Source of the DNA: a virus
Virus record (IMG/VR): IMGVR_UViG_3300042463_000422
Location: 1-64,000 of that record
Reading direction: 5' to 3' (one strand)
DNA: 64,000 nucleotides
How positions within the stretch are numbered: position 1 is the stretch's first letter; every line of letters starts with the position of its first letter. The translations under genes and the position numbers were made by a program. This document shows, one piece after another, positions 42,669 to 51,800 of this stretch. The notes under the pieces were generated by a model. The model worked only from the letters and a program-made list of their open reading frames with translations, made no database searches and was not told the origin of the DNA.

Positions 42669-42980
42669 ATGCAACAGAACTACCGCCAGATCCAACCGGC
42701 CCCCGTGCTGGACAAAACCGCCAACGCCATCGCCATCCCGTACGTCAATGTGCAGCTGTTCCAGTCCTGCACGGCCCAGTACGAGGTGCGCCAGATCACC
42801 GAGATCCCACCCCTCCCAGACGGTCAGGTGCTACCTCCGATGTGGGGTCCGGTCCTGATGAACGGCAGCATCACCCTATCCGGCGATGACTACACGTCAT
42901 GGGGCACTGACGACAACTTCCTGTATGAGAAGGTGGCCGAGAAGTTGGGTCTGACGCTGATCCCGCTGCCAACCGCTTGA
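42669..42980 (+). CDS. Hypothetical fibre-region protein (103 aa)
   Basis: Not recognised. Pro- and aromatic-rich with strand-like segments (VQLFQSCTAQYEVRQITEIP, NGSITLSGDDYTSWG). It ends with the TGA that forms part of the TTGACA box of the next promoter. Possibly a minor virion protein. Confidence 0.55.
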   Translation: MQQNYRQIQPAPVLDKTANAIAIPYVNVQLFQSCTAQYEVRQITEIPPLPDGQVLPPMWGPVLMNGSITLSGDDYTSWGTDDNFLYEKVAEKLGLTLIPLPTA

Positions 42981-43005
42981 CACATCGAATCCGGTGTTGT
43001 ACACC
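42977..43005 (+). promoter_or_regulatory. Promoter/operator inside the late block
   Basis: TTGACA (42977-42982), ten bases, then GGTGTTGTACACC (42993-43005). This is the only rightward copy of the signal otherwise found in front of leftward early-type genes. The ATG of the downstream gene is ten bases after it. Confidence 0.7.
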
Positions 43006-43014
43006 TAAATCCGC

Positions 43015-43260
43015 ATGGCTGACACCACCGATATCGTCTCGAAGATCAACACTGAGCGGGAGCTTGTTCTGAGCAACATTCAGCAGCTTGAGCAGAACAT
43101 CAACATCCTGACCCAGCAGTTGAATCAAGCGCAACAGAACCTCGTCGCCTCCAAGGGCGCTGTCATCGGTTTCGACCGCCTTCTCGCTACATTCGCTCCC
43201 CCGGTCCCCGTTGGGACCGAGCCCGTCCTCAGTGAACCCACTGACCCGGCTACCAACTAA
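43015..43260 (+). CDS. Independently transcribed coiled-coil protein (81 aa)
   Basis: MADTTDIVSKINTERELV followed by a coiled coil (IQQLEQNINILTQQLNQAQQ) to about residue 58, then a Pro-rich C-terminus. It is enclosed by its own promoter (42977-43005) and terminator (43282-43311), unlike all surrounding virion genes, so it may be expressed at a different time: a moron-like cassette. A fibre-related role is the alternative. Confidence 0.6.
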   Translation: MADTTDIVSKINTERELVLSNIQQLEQNINILTQQLNQAQQNLVASKGAVIGFDRLLATFAPPVPVGTEPVLSEPTDPATN

Positions 43261-43281
43261 CAGGGAACAACCCTGACACAC

Positions 43282-43311
43282 GGCCCATCCTCGAAAGGGG
43301 GTGGGCCTTTT
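43282..43311 (+). terminator. Rho-independent terminator after the 81-residue gene
   Basis: GGCCCATCC (43282-43290) pairs with GGGTGGGCC (43299-43307), nine pairs including one G-U, followed by TTTT and CATTT. It lies 22 bases after the stop at 43260. Confidence 0.85.
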
Positions 43312-43358
43312 CATTTAGCGACTCCCGCTTGCTGCTGGAGTGTGCGCGGAGTACCACC

Positions 43359-44081
43359 GTGAGCATGAGTTCGCCGATCACAGGCAGCAGTTTTACTATA
43401 GCGACGCTTGGAGAGAGCTTTTGCAACCGGATCACCAATCTTCTGGCGCTGTCGTCCAAGATGAAGCTGTGGTTCGACTGGGCTTTTGACAGTGCTGGAA
43501 ACGCTACATCTGACTTCAAATCGATGTTTCTTCCTCCTCCCAACGTCATCATGCCGTTTTACATGTCGGACACGGAGGCTGCTGTTAAAACCGCTGTCGA
43601 GGCGCTCAACAAACCGACCGGAGACACTGGGCTTGCGTTCTGGAGGCTCTGCGACGGAACCAATGGCACTCCCGATCTGCGTGGCCGCGTGATTTCTGGT
43701 GCTGGTGCTGGGGTTTCGCTGACACAGCGCAACAACGGAGACATTTTTGGCTCAGAAAAAGTCACCCTCGCCTCAAATCAAGTGCCTGTTCAGCCTCATT
43801 TTCACGGTGTTGGACGACGTGCCGCGGGTGGCTCGATCGATGCTGGCAACAACGACTTCGACTTCATCATGCGCCAGTGGACACTTCCTGGAAATTACCA
43901 CTACAACGAGCTTCAGGGTGACGGAAGTCTATCTGGCAACGGAAACTTCTCAAATACCGGCAATGCGGCCACCACTGGTCTCATCGCTGACGGTGAGGCT
44001 GCGGCCCCTGCTGCTGGTGTTTCTGTGTTTCAGCCCTCGATGGCCATCTGGTTCATCATGCGAACCACTCGAACTGTATGA
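43359..44081 (+). CDS. Tail collar/short fibre protein
   Basis: 240 residues from GTG 43359, which has GGAG at good distance; the ATG at 43365 is the alternative and the frame is open further upstream. FWRLCDGTNGTPDLRGRVIS is the phage tail-collar domain signature, followed by VPVQPHFHGVG and, at the end, QPSMAIWFIMRTTR. Such proteins form short fibres or microcollars at the tail. It ends with an ATGA overlap to the nozzle gene. Confidence 0.8.
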   Translation: MSMSSPITGSSFTIATLGESFCNRITNLLALSSKMKLWFDWAFDSAGNATSDFKSMFLPPPNVIMPFYMSDTEAAVKTAVEALNKPTGDTGLAFWRLCDGTNGTPDLRGRVISGAGAGVSLTQRNNGDIFGSEKVTLASNQVPVQPHFHGVGRRAAGGSIDAGNNDFDFIMRQWTLPGNYHYNELQGDGSLSGNGNFSNTGNAATTGLIADGEAAAPAAGVSVFQPSMAIWFIMRTTRTV

Positions 44082-44800
44082 AGAGACTTGGAGGCGTTAG
44101 AGAGACCGGTATTCAGCTGAATGCTGTATCACTGGATCTGCGATCCCCTGCTGGAAAGACCAGCGAGGGGTACTTTCGCCTTGTCGTCAACGCTATCAGC
44201 GACCGGGAGGGGCGGATGAGGCGTCTCGGTGGCTGGAGGCCGCTTGCGCTAGGGGCTCTTCCTGCAGGAAACGAGGATCTTCACGACCAGCTTCTGACCA
44301 ACACGGTGTCTCCGAGCGTGATCAGCGGTACGGCGGTGATCTCGGTTGTTGGTGCTACCGTTGCGGTTCAAAACCCGGGATCAGTAGTGGCTCCGACAGT
44401 TACGGTTTCATTCACTGGAGGAACCGTTTTTGCCTACATCCCGATCATCTCCAACTTCCCGACGATTTCGATCGTCCCTCCGGATGTTCATTCGTTCGTT
44501 CCGTGGACTGGCTATCTGTGGCGCGTGTCTACACGTACCACAGCTGCTGTAACAACCAGTTCTCCAGGATACGTTGATCTCCAGTACAACTCTATCCAGG
44601 CTGGAGGTAATCAGACCGTCCGAATGTACTCAAACACGAACGCTGCAGCGGGCCAGAACGTGTTTGCGTACGGGTGTGCGCCATCTGACGCGATCAATTT
44701 CACCGACGCTGGTGTTTCAGACAAGCTGATGGTCTGGAACTTAACAGCCCAAGACAGTAGCCTGCTTCCGCCCACCAACACTCAAATCGTTTGTGAATGA
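44078..44800 (+). CDS. N-terminal part of a split tail nozzle
   Basis: 240 residues. The start (TGIQLNAVSLDLRS, then AISDREGRMRRLGGWRPL) resembles the N-terminus of T7 gp12-like nozzle proteins, where a stretch about the genome-wide 'N-terminal strand plus Gly-Trp-Arg-Pro' begins the fold. Beta-rich to the end. It stops with TGA overlapping the ATG of the next gene (44797), so the nozzle seems to be made from two coupled polypeptides. Confidence 0.55.
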   Translation: MKRLGGVRETGIQLNAVSLDLRSPAGKTSEGYFRLVVNAISDREGRMRRLGGWRPLALGALPAGNEDLHDQLLTNTVSPSVISGTAVISVVGATVAVQNPGSVVAPTVTVSFTGGTVFAYIPIISNFPTISIVPPDVHSFVPWTGYLWRVSTRTTAAVTTSSPGYVDLQYNSIQAGGNQTVRMYSNTNAAAGQNVFAYGCAPSDAINFTDAGVSDKLMVWNLTAQDSSLLPPTNTQIVCE

Positions 44801-46593
44801 GCGCACCTGAGTACATTACTTTTCTAGCCCACATGCGTGGCGAAAGCGGAGACACTCGTCTCTTGGCTGGAACGCGCTCTCGCCTCTACTCAAACACCGG
44901 TCTTGACGGAAACTGGCGTCTGCTGATTGGTGGTTTGGGCGGTGAAGTGCCGGCTGCTGGTGTTCCAGAGACGCGGTGGAAGCACGCCCAGATGGGTGGC
45001 ATCACGATTTTCACCAACGGTATGGATCAGCCATACTGGTGGTCATGGGAGAAGCCTGCAGACTCAAACACTGGCTACTCCGCAGAGCTTTTGGACGACT
45101 TCGTGGCCATGGATATCACCACGGTGCGGTCCATTGGCGCTTGGCGCGGGTTTGTCTTCGTTGGAAACGTCATCAGCGAGGGCGCTGTCTACCAGAACCG
45201 CGTATTCTGGTCTGACTTCAATGATCCGCTGAGTTTTGTGCCCGGACCTGAGTCTTTGGCTGGCTACATCGACCTCGGTGAGGACGAGCGTGTGCTTGCA
45301 ATGGCTCCTCTTGGAGCGCAGTTCCGCGTCTACACCGACAAGGCCATCTACAACGTGGACTTGGTGGGCGGGGATGAGGTTTTCAATTTCCGCGAGGTTT
45401 ATCGAGGCCCTCAAGTACTGCGGTTCGAGAACAGCTTGGTGAATCTGGGTGAACTGCACGTCTACGGAGGAGAAGACACGATCTACGTCATCGGCGAGTT
45501 TGATCGCAGCCCGAGAATCCTCGACTGGCTGTACCGTGCGTGCGGTGCGATCTACAACGGCGTCAGTGCCGACTATCTTGGCGGCGTCACCACCTCTTCG
45601 TTCCCTGCTTTCGGCCCAATCAACCGCGGCGCATGTCACTTGCTGGTTGGTGGCTACGATGAGGCCGAGCGGATGGTGTGGTTCTCGTGGGCTCCTGACG
45701 CTGAGACGGTTCCTTCCAAGTCGCTGGTCCTTCAGATGGACATTGGCAAGGCCTGCTTGGTTGAGTCTGGTTTCACCTCGTTCGTTTCGCACCTGCCCAG
45801 CTATCAAGCCAATGTGAGGCGGTGGTTGGCTGACATCGGGGCGTGCCTTCCAGAACCGCTGCCGGGTGAGGGCAACCCGCTTCCGATCACGTTCGTTCCG
45901 GACACCAGCCTGACCTGCATTCGCAACACCACCGAGGACTACACGCTTCCGCCAAGCCCAACCGGTTCTCTGTGCGCCAAGATGGACGCGAATCCCAGCT
46001 TGGAGCCGGACTGCACCCCCTGTGGCAACGGCTACAAGTTCATCATGGCCTCCTCTCAGGACAAGTGCCTGAAAGAGTACACGCCTGATGTCTATGCCAG
46101 AACCTATTGCACCACTGATCCCAACAATCGGTCTGGTCTGGCGTGGACTACTACGAACCATCCGACAACCGTGGTGAGCTACGCGGACTATGGCTACACC
46201 ACTCTTCTCCAGACAGACTCTCAGGACATGGGGACGCCGAATAACAAGACGATCTCACGCATCGCTGTTGAGTATGACGCCCCAGACGTGCCTGACATCA
46301 ACGCTGCGTTACTGCATGTAGACATTGGGTATGGCTCCCAGCCTCACCGGCTGATCTGGCAGACCTCAAACCCTCGAAAGATCGACCGCTTGTCTTCGCA
46401 AACTGAGAGCCAGATGGCGACCAACAACATTCGGCCGAATCGCATCGCGACGTACCAGTTCTTCAGGACTGGGTCTCAGATTGGGTTCCGGTTGATGATC
46501 GCAAACTCCAGTCGCAATCCGGTGATCGGCGGTTCGTCTTCTCTCAATGAGATGAGTGTCTCAATGAGGTCGTCGCACGGAGACTATTTCTAG
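44797..46593 (+). CDS. Tail nozzle protein, gp12-like main part
   Basis: 598 residues. Beta-propeller-like composition with repeated blocks (RWKHAQMGGITIFTNGMDQP, AWRGFVFVGNVI, NRVFWSDFNDPLSFVPG, APLGAQFRVYTDKAIYNVD) characteristic of the T7 gp12-type tail nozzle, which is the end of the short tail below the portal. A Cys-rich insertion (CTPCGNGYKF and others, ~residues 385-440) is unusual. It supports a podovirus-like virion. Confidence 0.72.
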   Translation: MSAPEYITFLAHMRGESGDTRLLAGTRSRLYSNTGLDGNWRLLIGGLGGEVPAAGVPETRWKHAQMGGITIFTNGMDQPYWWSWEKPADSNTGYSAELLDDFVAMDITTVRSIGAWRGFVFVGNVISEGAVYQNRVFWSDFNDPLSFVPGPESLAGYIDLGEDERVLAMAPLGAQFRVYTDKAIYNVDLVGGDEVFNFREVYRGPQVLRFENSLVNLGELHVYGGEDTIYVIGEFDRSPRILDWLYRACGAIYNGVSADYLGGVTTSSFPAFGPINRGACHLLVGGYDEAERMVWFSWAPDAETVPSKSLVLQMDIGKACLVESGFTSFVSHLPSYQANVRRWLADIGACLPEPLPGEGNPLPITFVPDTSLTCIRNTTEDYTLPPSPTGSLCAKMDANPSLEPDCTPCGNGYKFIMASSQDKCLKEYTPDVYARTYCTTDPNNRSGLAWTTTNHPTTVVSYADYGYTTLLQTDSQDMGTPNNKTISRIAVEYDAPDVPDINAALLHVDIGYGSQPHRLIWQTSNPRKIDRLSSQTESQMATNNIRPNRIATYQFFRTGSQIGFRLMIANSSRNPVIGGSSSLNEMSVSMRSSHGDYF

Positions 46594-46600
46594 CATCAAC

Positions 46601-46614
46601 ACCGCTTCGGCGGT
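46601..46614 (+). promoter_or_regulatory. UUCG-tetraloop hairpin
   Basis: ACCGC-TTCG-GCGGT, five pairs closed by a C(UUCG)G tetraloop, eight bases after the nozzle stop. Such hairpins are exceptionally stable. There is no T-run, so it may protect mRNA ends or be part of a processing site. Confidence 0.45.
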
Positions 46615-46641
46615 TCACTAACTCAAAGAACAGGACACGCT

Positions 46642-47580
46642 ATGGCTATTTCAAATCTCGGTGGAATCATCGGGGCATTCACTGGCTCCAAGATGGAGCG
46701 GATGAACAAGAATCAGGGTCTCCAGAGCCAGATCGACACGTCTGTTGGCGGCATGGACAAGTATCGTCAAGAGGCGGACACCGCTCTTGGCAATTACACT
46801 GCCGCGAACCGAACCGCGATTGGCGAGGTCGGCCGACTCAACAAGCAGACCGAGGGTGAAACCAACCAGATGCTTGGCGGTCTTCGTCAGGCCAGCTTCA
46901 TGGGTGACCGCGAGCGTGCCCGAGAAGGCGACCTCGGTGCGCTTCAAGGATTTCTTGGTCAGCTGGGTGGTGGAATGTCCAAGGCCGACAAGATGGCCGC
47001 TTCCCGATTGGGCTATGCTGGCAAGGCTTCTGGCACCTACATGGACAAGCAGCGTGCCGGCTATGTTGGAGCGTTTGGTGCGCCTATCGCCCAGCAGATC
47101 TTTGGTGGCCTCAATCAGGCTGCCTCTGGTGCGGGCGCTGAGCGTGGCGCGAACGTCGGCCAGCAGATGGGTCTGATGCAGTACCGCAACCAGCTGCCGA
47201 TGAACGTGGCCCAGATGGAGCTCAACCCACTGCAGGCTCGTCAGCAGGCTCGTCAGTCCGAGATCGGACAGCTGGGTGGTCTGTCTGACGTGAACAACTC
47301 GAACTTCGCTGGCTTCCAGGAGAAGCAGAACAAGTGGGCCAAGCTGGGTAGTGCTCTTGATTCGAGTGTCAACAGCGCCATCGACACCGGCATGAGCCTG
47401 TACAGCGGCGGAATGCTCGGCAGTGGCGGCATGCTTGGCGGCCTGATGGGTGGTCTCGGTGTACAGGGTCGCCAGCAGCAGGCTCCCACTCCGATGCCAG
47501 CTTATGGCTACCCGCAGCCGGCCTATGGTTACGGCAATCCGATGATGTACGGAATGCCGATGTACGGCCGCCCCTACTGA
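46642..47580 (+). CDS. Internal virion (ejection) protein, Gly-rich (312 aa)
   Basis: N-terminal hydrophobic Gly segment (MAISNLGGIIGAFTGS), a helical middle with Gln/Asn/Gly, and a C-terminus of Gly-Met-Tyr-Pro repeats (GYPQPAYGYGNPMMYGMPMY). Position after the nozzle and before two larger proteins matches the ejection-protein set that follows the nozzle in T7-like phages. Sequence similarity to those is not evident. Confidence 0.6.
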   Translation: MAISNLGGIIGAFTGSKMERMNKNQGLQSQIDTSVGGMDKYRQEADTALGNYTAANRTAIGEVGRLNKQTEGETNQMLGGLRQASFMGDRERAREGDLGALQGFLGQLGGGMSKADKMAASRLGYAGKASGTYMDKQRAGYVGAFGAPIAQQIFGGLNQAASGAGAERGANVGQQMGLMQYRNQLPMNVAQMELNPLQARQQARQSEIGQLGGLSDVNNSNFAGFQEKQNKWAKLGSALDSSVNSAIDTGMSLYSGGMLGSGGMLGGLMGGLGVQGRQQQAPTPMPAYGYPQPAYGYGNPMMYGMPMYGRPY

Positions 47581-47614
47581 TCAACCCTGAACAACAATCA
47601 GACCTAATAAATTT

Positions 47615-48739
47615 ATGGCAGACGCTTATGGATCGACGCTGGACTCGCTGATGGCCAACAAGGCGGCTCAGCAGTCCGCTCAGCAGGCCGAGGCAAACTC
47701 GTACCGCAACTTCCTCAATCAGGTGTCCAACACCAATCTGCGCCGCCGTGAGGGCGAGGCCCTCGACCGCCGTGGCATGGAAGAGTTGGGTATCAACCGC
47801 ATGAACGTGTCCGGCCTGAACGATTATCGTCGTGGTCAGGTGGACATCGGCATGGAAGACGCCCGTACTCGCCGGTACGAGGGCGAGACCGGCCGTGAAA
47901 ACGTCGGCGGTTTGAACCGGCTCCGTGAGGGTCAGGTTGAAATCGGTAGGACCGATGCCGGAAGCCGTCGACTCGACACCGAGAGCATGGGTCAGTACCG
48001 AACTGGTTTGACCCAGAATGAGGCTGACCGCATCGCTTCTGGTGAACGTCTTGGGATGCGCGGTTTCGACACGTCTGAGCGTAATGTTGGCCGGCAGGCT
48101 CAGGCTATTGAATTCGGCGCTGAGGCTGGTGTTCGCAGCACCGGAATCCAAGCTGGTGCCAGCATGGCCGACTCTGCCAACCGGCTTAAGGCGGCTCAGC
48201 TGCAGTACGATCGACTCCCGCGTGCCGAACAGCTTGCGTTCGATCAAGGCGGTGTTGAGGGGCTGCAGCAGTTTCGTGCTGCTACCAACCCTGCCGGCGA
48301 GAATGCGCGTCTCATGCGGATGTCCTATCAGCAGGAGCAGGACGCCCAGCGTCGCAATGCGTACCAGTCCACGATGGACAAGTTGAACAGCGACTTCCAA
48401 GGAGACCAAGGATGGTTTGGAGGTTTCGACGAACCGCGCACCAAAGATATCCGAGCAGAGCAAGCACGTATTAGGGCTTCGCGACCTGACCTCAAATTGA
48501 CGGATGATCAGGTCTATGACGAGGCTCTCGGAAACGTCTCTCGCCGGATTGTTGATGCTCGCTTCGGTTCTCGCCCGAGCATTGATGAGATTATGCGAGA
48601 AGATCGGTACGACGCTGGTCAGCCGCCTCTTCCGGGCCGCCCCCCTGGCGTTCCTGGAGCCCCCGGGCTTTCTGAGCCTGGCCTTGCCCCGACCAACACC
48701 GTCCCTGGTCGTGTATTCATTCCGCGTGGGCGTCGCTAA
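47615..48739 (+). CDS. Internal virion (ejection) protein, Arg/Gly-rich (374 aa)
   Basis: Built from repeated short Arg/Glu/Gly segments (RRREGEALDRRGMEELG, then RYEGETGRENVGGLNRLREG, then SRRLDTESMGQYRTG), spaced roughly 25-30 residues apart from about residue 40 to 150, followed by a Pro-rich C-terminus. It probably forms part of the ejectosome or internal core; no family is recognised. Confidence 0.6.
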   Translation: MADAYGSTLDSLMANKAAQQSAQQAEANSYRNFLNQVSNTNLRRREGEALDRRGMEELGINRMNVSGLNDYRRGQVDIGMEDARTRRYEGETGRENVGGLNRLREGQVEIGRTDAGSRRLDTESMGQYRTGLTQNEADRIASGERLGMRGFDTSERNVGRQAQAIEFGAEAGVRSTGIQAGASMADSANRLKAAQLQYDRLPRAEQLAFDQGGVEGLQQFRAATNPAGENARLMRMSYQQEQDAQRRNAYQSTMDKLNSDFQGDQGWFGGFDEPRTKDIRAEQARIRASRPDLKLTDDQVYDEALGNVSRRIVDARFGSRPSIDEIMREDRYDAGQPPLPGRPPGVPGAPGLSEPGLAPTNTVPGRVFIPRGRR

Positions 48740-48818
48740 ACGTCTTAACGAGTAACTTCAGAGGCTGAAGAACAGCTTATAGTCACCCATCAATCAGTCC
48801 GGTAAAGACCACACACTC

Positions 48819-51800
48819 ATGCCCAAGATCATTGCAGTTGAAGGACAGGGAAACCTTCAGTTTGGCGACGATTGGTCCGACGAGCAGATCGATCAGTACA
48901 TCGAAGACAAGTACTTCGGTGGCCAGTCGTCTGCACAGTCGCAAGCGATACCAGCTGCAGAGAAGCAGGGTGTGTGGGACTCGTTCACCAGCGGTTTCGG
49001 CCGCGGATTCGAGGCTGGCGGCATTCCGTTCTACAGCGGTGGTAAGGAGGCGGTGAAGTCGGTCGGTGTGCTGAGTGCGGCGCTCGCTGCTCGGGAAGGC
49101 ACAGCATCTGACGAGCAGATGCAGAGGCTGCGTGAGTACAAGGCCGAGGAGGACAAGGCTGCTGCCGAGGCTGAAGGACGTGGATCGCTCGAGCGGATTG
49201 CATACGGTGTCGGCCGAGTTCTCGGTGAGGCCCCTGGCTTCGCTGGTGAACTGGCTCTGACCGGTGGTATTGCCACCGCTGGTGAGAAGGCCGCAGTCAA
49301 GGCTGCTGCAACTGCCGTCAAGGCGCTTGGCAAGGAGACCGCCTACACAGCAACCCGCAAAGCTGCAGACTGGGCTGCCGACAAGGTCAGTGGTCGGATC
49401 GTTCGCGGTGCTGCAGGCGCTGCTGCTCAGACCATCCCGTCTGGTGCGGCTCGCATTGTGTCTGGAACTGCTGAGCGGATGACTCCCGGATTCGAGCTCG
49501 AGGAGGCTCCCGGTGGAACCTACTTCACCGAGACCAAGCAGGCTGACCCGTTCGTTACTGCAGCCTACAAGGCGCTCGGAGATCAGTTCATTGAGGTGCT
49601 GAGTGAGCGGTCTGGTGGGTTCCTCACCGACATGCTCGGTACCGGTGCCCGCAAGGCTGGTCTCGGCAGCACAATCGACTGGGCCTCTGGCCTCAAAAAG
49701 GCAGTGGCAGGTCGAGTGGCTCAGAAGTACCCCGGGATGTTTGAGGGCAATAACTTCATCGATGCCATCGGCAAAACCACCAAGTGGGACGGCGTCTTCG
49801 GTGAGATGCTTGAGGAGCGTGCCGGTGAAGTTGGACGAGCCGCTCTTGGTGTGCAGGATTACCAAGCTCCGTCGATGGAGCAGCTGGCCACCGAGGCTCT
49901 TGGCTTCGGTTTGATCGATGCTGGTTTCAATGGCGCTCGATTGGCTGCGGCCCTGAGCAAGAAGAACCTGTCCAAGGATCAACGCGCACGGACACAGCAG
50001 GCTCTCGATGCGGTCACTGCTGCTGAGATAATCACTCCGCAAACCGATCTTGTTGAGAATCAAGAGCCCATTTCTGGCGATGTTGCAGGTAGCACTGTAG
50101 CAATAACTCCTTCCGGTCGAATCATCAGAACCAACAGCGCCAAGCGCCGCGCTGAGCTAGAGGCAGGGCTTTTTCTCCAGCAAGATAGCGGGCAGGTTAT
50201 TGACGATCAGGAGGTGGCCGATGAGCAGCGTGTTGGACAGTACCCTCCCGAGGGTTTTGGAACTGGCGTCATTCCTTCTGCGGAAGAGCAGCAGCGTCGA
50301 GCCGCTGTTCGAGCTCGTGTCGCAAGTAGGAACCGAGAAGCAGCAAACGCCGCACGCTTGCAGGCCATGGCCGCAGAAGAGCAGGCGCAGCGTGAGGCTG
50401 ATGCCGCTGCCGCTGTGCCTCAGAGCAGAGAGTCCGCTGCTGACCAGTTAAACGCTGTCACGTCGCTGCTGGCTGATCAGGAGGCGCTCGTCAACCAGCC
50501 TCAGTCCCGGTTCGGCCCAGGTGCTCGCGGCGAGGTTCCCCAGACCATCCGCGACGCCGGTACGGACGTGATGGCAAAGCTCCGAGCACTCCAACAGCGT
50601 GACCGCGAATTAAACGCCCAGATCGAAGCCGAGATTGCTGCACGCGCTGAGGCTAAGCGTCTTGCTGCCGAGAAGGCTGCACAAGAGCAAGCCGCTCGTG
50701 AGCAAGCTGCGGCCCAAGCCCGTGCTGCCGCCGAGAAGGCTGCTCAAGAGAAGGCTGCCGCTGAGGCTGCTGCCGCTAACACCCCGACTTCCCCGCCGAC
50801 TGATATTTCGCTACCGGTGGGAACCGGGGCTGCTCCTGTGGGTGGTGTCCCAGTTGCAGCCCCGGTCGTTGCCTCCAATGGTACACAAATCCAAGCGCCT
50901 CCAGCGGCGGCTGTGGCCACGGTCCAGCCCGCCAAAACCGAAACGCCTAGTGGGCCAGCAGGTTCGCAAACAACCCAAGCCCAAAACCAGCTAACGCCTC
51001 CTGCATCTAGGGTTGCAGAAGTAAACGCGGAGGTGATCAGCGCAAAGCCGGATCACTATTACCGCTCCATTCAGACCCCAGAGGATCTTGATGGAACGCG
51101 CCACATGGATCTTGGGCGTATCTGGCCAGACACGTTCGTGATCGAAATGAGCCCTGAGCAGAAGGCTACAAATACAGGGGCTAACGACACGTTCCGTGGA
51201 AAGGTAAACCCCAACAACGTCACTCGGATTATCTACGATAATCGCTCCTACAGTGAATACCCTGCAGACTACGTTCAGGCTCTTCGCAGTCGATTCCCTA
51301 ATGCAGAGTTCGTTGACGCCGTTCTAAATGACAAGGAAGACGGTTACGTTGTTCTCCGCAAAACCCCATCGATCAATGCCAATCAAGTCCAAGGACCAGT
51401 AGCCGCGCCCAAGTACAGTGATGGCACCGAGGTTAAGGCTGGCGACACCATTCGCTGGCGCACCGCTGCCGGTAAGAACGAGGTGCTTGGCACCATCGAC
51501 TCCATCAAGGACGGGGTGCCGCAGGTTCGCGTCACGCAGCTGTCCAAGAAGGCTCCGAACACCCAGAAGATCGGCAACATCGAGCTCAGTGGTGTGTACC
51601 CGGTGATCAACTCCAACCTGCTCGAGAAGCGTGAGCCGGTGAAGGAGGAGGAGAAGAAGAAGATCGGCCGCCCGTCGAAGATCACCCAGACCGACGACGA
51701 GAATGTGGCAGCGATCTTGGAGGAGGGTGTGAACCATCCCATGTGGCCCAGGTTCTCTGAGCTCATGAGGGGCGCTCTCAATGAGAACGAGGCTGACGAG

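Noticed and set aside
45064-46161. 365-residue leftward frame opposite the nozzle gene
   Set aside because: Antisense shadow of a well-supported coding frame, without any motif or start signal.
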